A stretch of 64,000 nt of DNA. It comes from Branchiostoma floridae (Eukaryota > Chordata > Leptocardii > Amphioxiformes > Branchiostomatidae). This document shows positions 59,101-62,100 of this stretch, in pieces. Position 1 is the stretch's first letter; each line of letters starts with the position of its first letter. The translations under genes were made by a program, and so were the position numbers. The stretch spans positions 8,784,377 to 8,848,376 of the forward strand of contig NC_049981.1 in NCBI RefSeq assembly GCF_000003815.2. Reading direction: 5' to 3'. Below the pieces are notes generated by a model. The model made no database searches. It had not been told where the DNA came from and saw only the letters and a list, made by a program, of their open reading frames with translations.

Positions 59101-62100
59101 ATTTTCTGGAGATTTTCGCAAAATTTGTCCGTCAACAATGGCGGAAAGTGCAAAATCTAATTTATCTTATGTTATCAACTGAACTCTGCACTAAGTCGGA
59201 GACTTGTGAGTTTCCCGAGTGATTCAAAGCTTTATTTTTTGAACATTTCAATACATATTGTTGAAGGAAACCATTTTTTTCCATGGCTCTCTCCCAAAGC
59301 CAAGAAAGTTCTCCTTGGCCCTATGCCGTGTAGAAAAAAAACTTCTAGGCCCTCCCCCAGACGACCACCTTCGCCACGTAAAACGCTAAATGTCGTCGAG
59401 TAAGATCTGTTGACGACCGTCAGGAGTGAAGACCTTTTGTGGACAGACAGATGGTGTGACTTGTAGCTATCGGACTGAGATGAGATGATGATGAGTGACG
59501 AGAAACCCTGTTTGAAACAAAATGGGATTATGTGTTCATTCTTCAAGATACATATCCTTACAGATTATGGAAAATGTGCTAAAATTAATTCGTCCCTTCT
59601 TGACTTACCATGTGTCAACATCTGCAACTATGTCAGTTTACCCTTCCAAGTATAAATGATAGGCTAGACCATGTGAAGTTCAGTCAGTCAGTCATAGTCA
59701 TACGGTGTAGGTGTGTGAAGGTAACATTCTGTATTTGCTTGCAAATGTTACCTTTCTAGTATGTATCTATTGTTTTCTCAGATTCCTCCCAAGGCAGATG
59801 TGTGTCGATGCATACTGGAGATGGAGCAGGGCTATGGCATACCCAGGACTGTGGGGCACCACAGAAATACATCTGCGAAAAACAGCGGGTTGGTTTTACA
59901 GCACCTCCCCTCCCACCTGCAACAACTCCTGCCCCGATCTGCCACGCAGGATGGGTTGGGCTGGAACAAGGAGCATTCTGTTACCAGGTGGGCTTATTCA
60001 AAGCTACCATATTACTTTTTTTTACAATGTTCGGTAAGCATGTATTGTTATTGTTATTGTGTGGGCCGACTACTCATTCTTTGCAGCCAGGGGCTGAATT
60101 GCGAGGAGCTTACAATTGAGCTAGCTGCCATTCGGCGCCACTCAGGTGATCTCAATACGACAGTGATTGCCCCAGGTGCGGCCAAGGTACTGTAGGTTTT
60201 GAACCACTCACACCGCACCATCGCACGTGTGGCGGGTTCTTTAACGTGCTTGGGGTATGGCTCTCCCCAGACACGGGACGTCCATTTAACGTCCTATCTA
60301 AGGGACGGCCCTAGCCGAAGCTAGGTACTCATTTTCACCTGAGCATAGTGAAAGTCGTGTAGAGTGCCTTTCCCAAGGGCACAAGATCGGTAACACGGCA
60401 GCCGGATTCGAACCTGCGACCTCTCGATCACGGGCCGAACACACTGCCGCTGTGCTGCGCGATACCCGGTCCCATGATATTACGCTTATTGCTGGAAATT
60501 CTATTCTACATAATCTCCATGAATGTGTGCTTTGAAATTCGTATACGTTGTGCTGTAAAAAAATATCTGTAATGAGCAATGACAAATAATTATTGCTTGG
60601 CGAAATCACAGGTGTCGTTGACCTCTTGTTCCAGGTTCCAGAAATCACACTTTCACCTCCACTCATAGGCCGCTGTCATGTTTATATTTTCTTTTGCTTT
60701 AGCAGCCTTCTTATGTTTTGGCATACTTTTGTCCAGCATACAATATAACTTAAGAAGCCATCGATCGATTATCATGGATCGATTATATACTTTGCATGTA
60801 AGTTCATGGTGCCCCAACGACCCATACAGAGGTCAATGGATAGGTGGTGGGGAGGTGAACATGTAGTTGTTAGAAAAACTAATTCGGGTCTTCAACCAGG
60901 CTTCTTTCGTAACTGCAGCATGACCATTTATTAATCTTTTGAGTATGCTATGCCTATGGTCTTTCTTTACGAATTCTCGATCTTCGTTGGTTTCTGTTTT
61001 GGTGCAGTTTTCAGTCCCTTTGTAGCTTGTATTAGAAATGATGAGGTGTTTTGTCAGAATCAATTTGACATAATTGGCGATGCCCAGACCGGTTCTAACT
61101 TCATCCGGATCATTACTGACCTTCTTATGCACAAGGAAGTCGTGATCGTTTCAACCTACTTCGCCGATTAGAAAGTTAAGTCAGACACACGTGTACAGCT
61201 GCCATTTGCACTAAAAGTATACTTAGTGAAGGAGAAAATCAAATCAAAGGTTTGCCTAACCACCTCAAACGACTCTAATATGCAGTGAACATGGGCTAAG
61301 GACCTTGTGTACGTGTGACGCTCTGGATACATTGTTTATTGGGTACATTTATGAATAAAGAAAAGGCAGCAAATCCTTATAAGTATTTACCGGTCATTTG
61401 GAGTTAGCTGGTTTCAAGATCAAAACAATACTGAGGCTGAAAAACGCTTAGTATGCAAGGACTTTAAGCTGAAAATGCTGGAATTGTGCTATGCTATGCT
61501 ATAATGTATGAACCACTTATAATTAACTACAGCACCCACAGTTTTATCATACATGGCCTGAAAAAGGTATCGAAGGCTCCTGAACACAGACGATACAATA
61601 TGGCGGCCAGAAATTGCTTCAATCGTTTTTATTCCTAAATGCATGCAAAAATGTATCCAGAGCACCGCACAGGATTGATGCTCCATGTACACTGCATATT
61701 ACAGCCATTTGAGGTCGTTTGAGGTATTTAGGCAGACCGGCGAAGCAAAGAAATTTGTAACTTTTAGATTCCTTCTTTCCAATTTCAGTACAAGTCGGGT
61801 GTGAAGGCGACCTGGATGGAGGCTGTAGATGTTTGCAGGGCACTGGGAGCCAGCCTTTGCAGCATACACAGTAATGCTGAATTAAACTACATCGCAGGAA
61901 ACGTGGGGTAAGACTACAATTTCGTTTGTTTTGATATTCTTCAATCTCAACACAGCTCTGATCTACTCTCAAGGCCAGCTTTTTATGGAATTCGAAAGAA
62001 GATAACGTCACATGGTGACAAATGGATAACATAGCATCAACATAAGCGACAGTTATAGCATAACATGATAATTAGATTCAAGTTAGCCATTACTATAACT

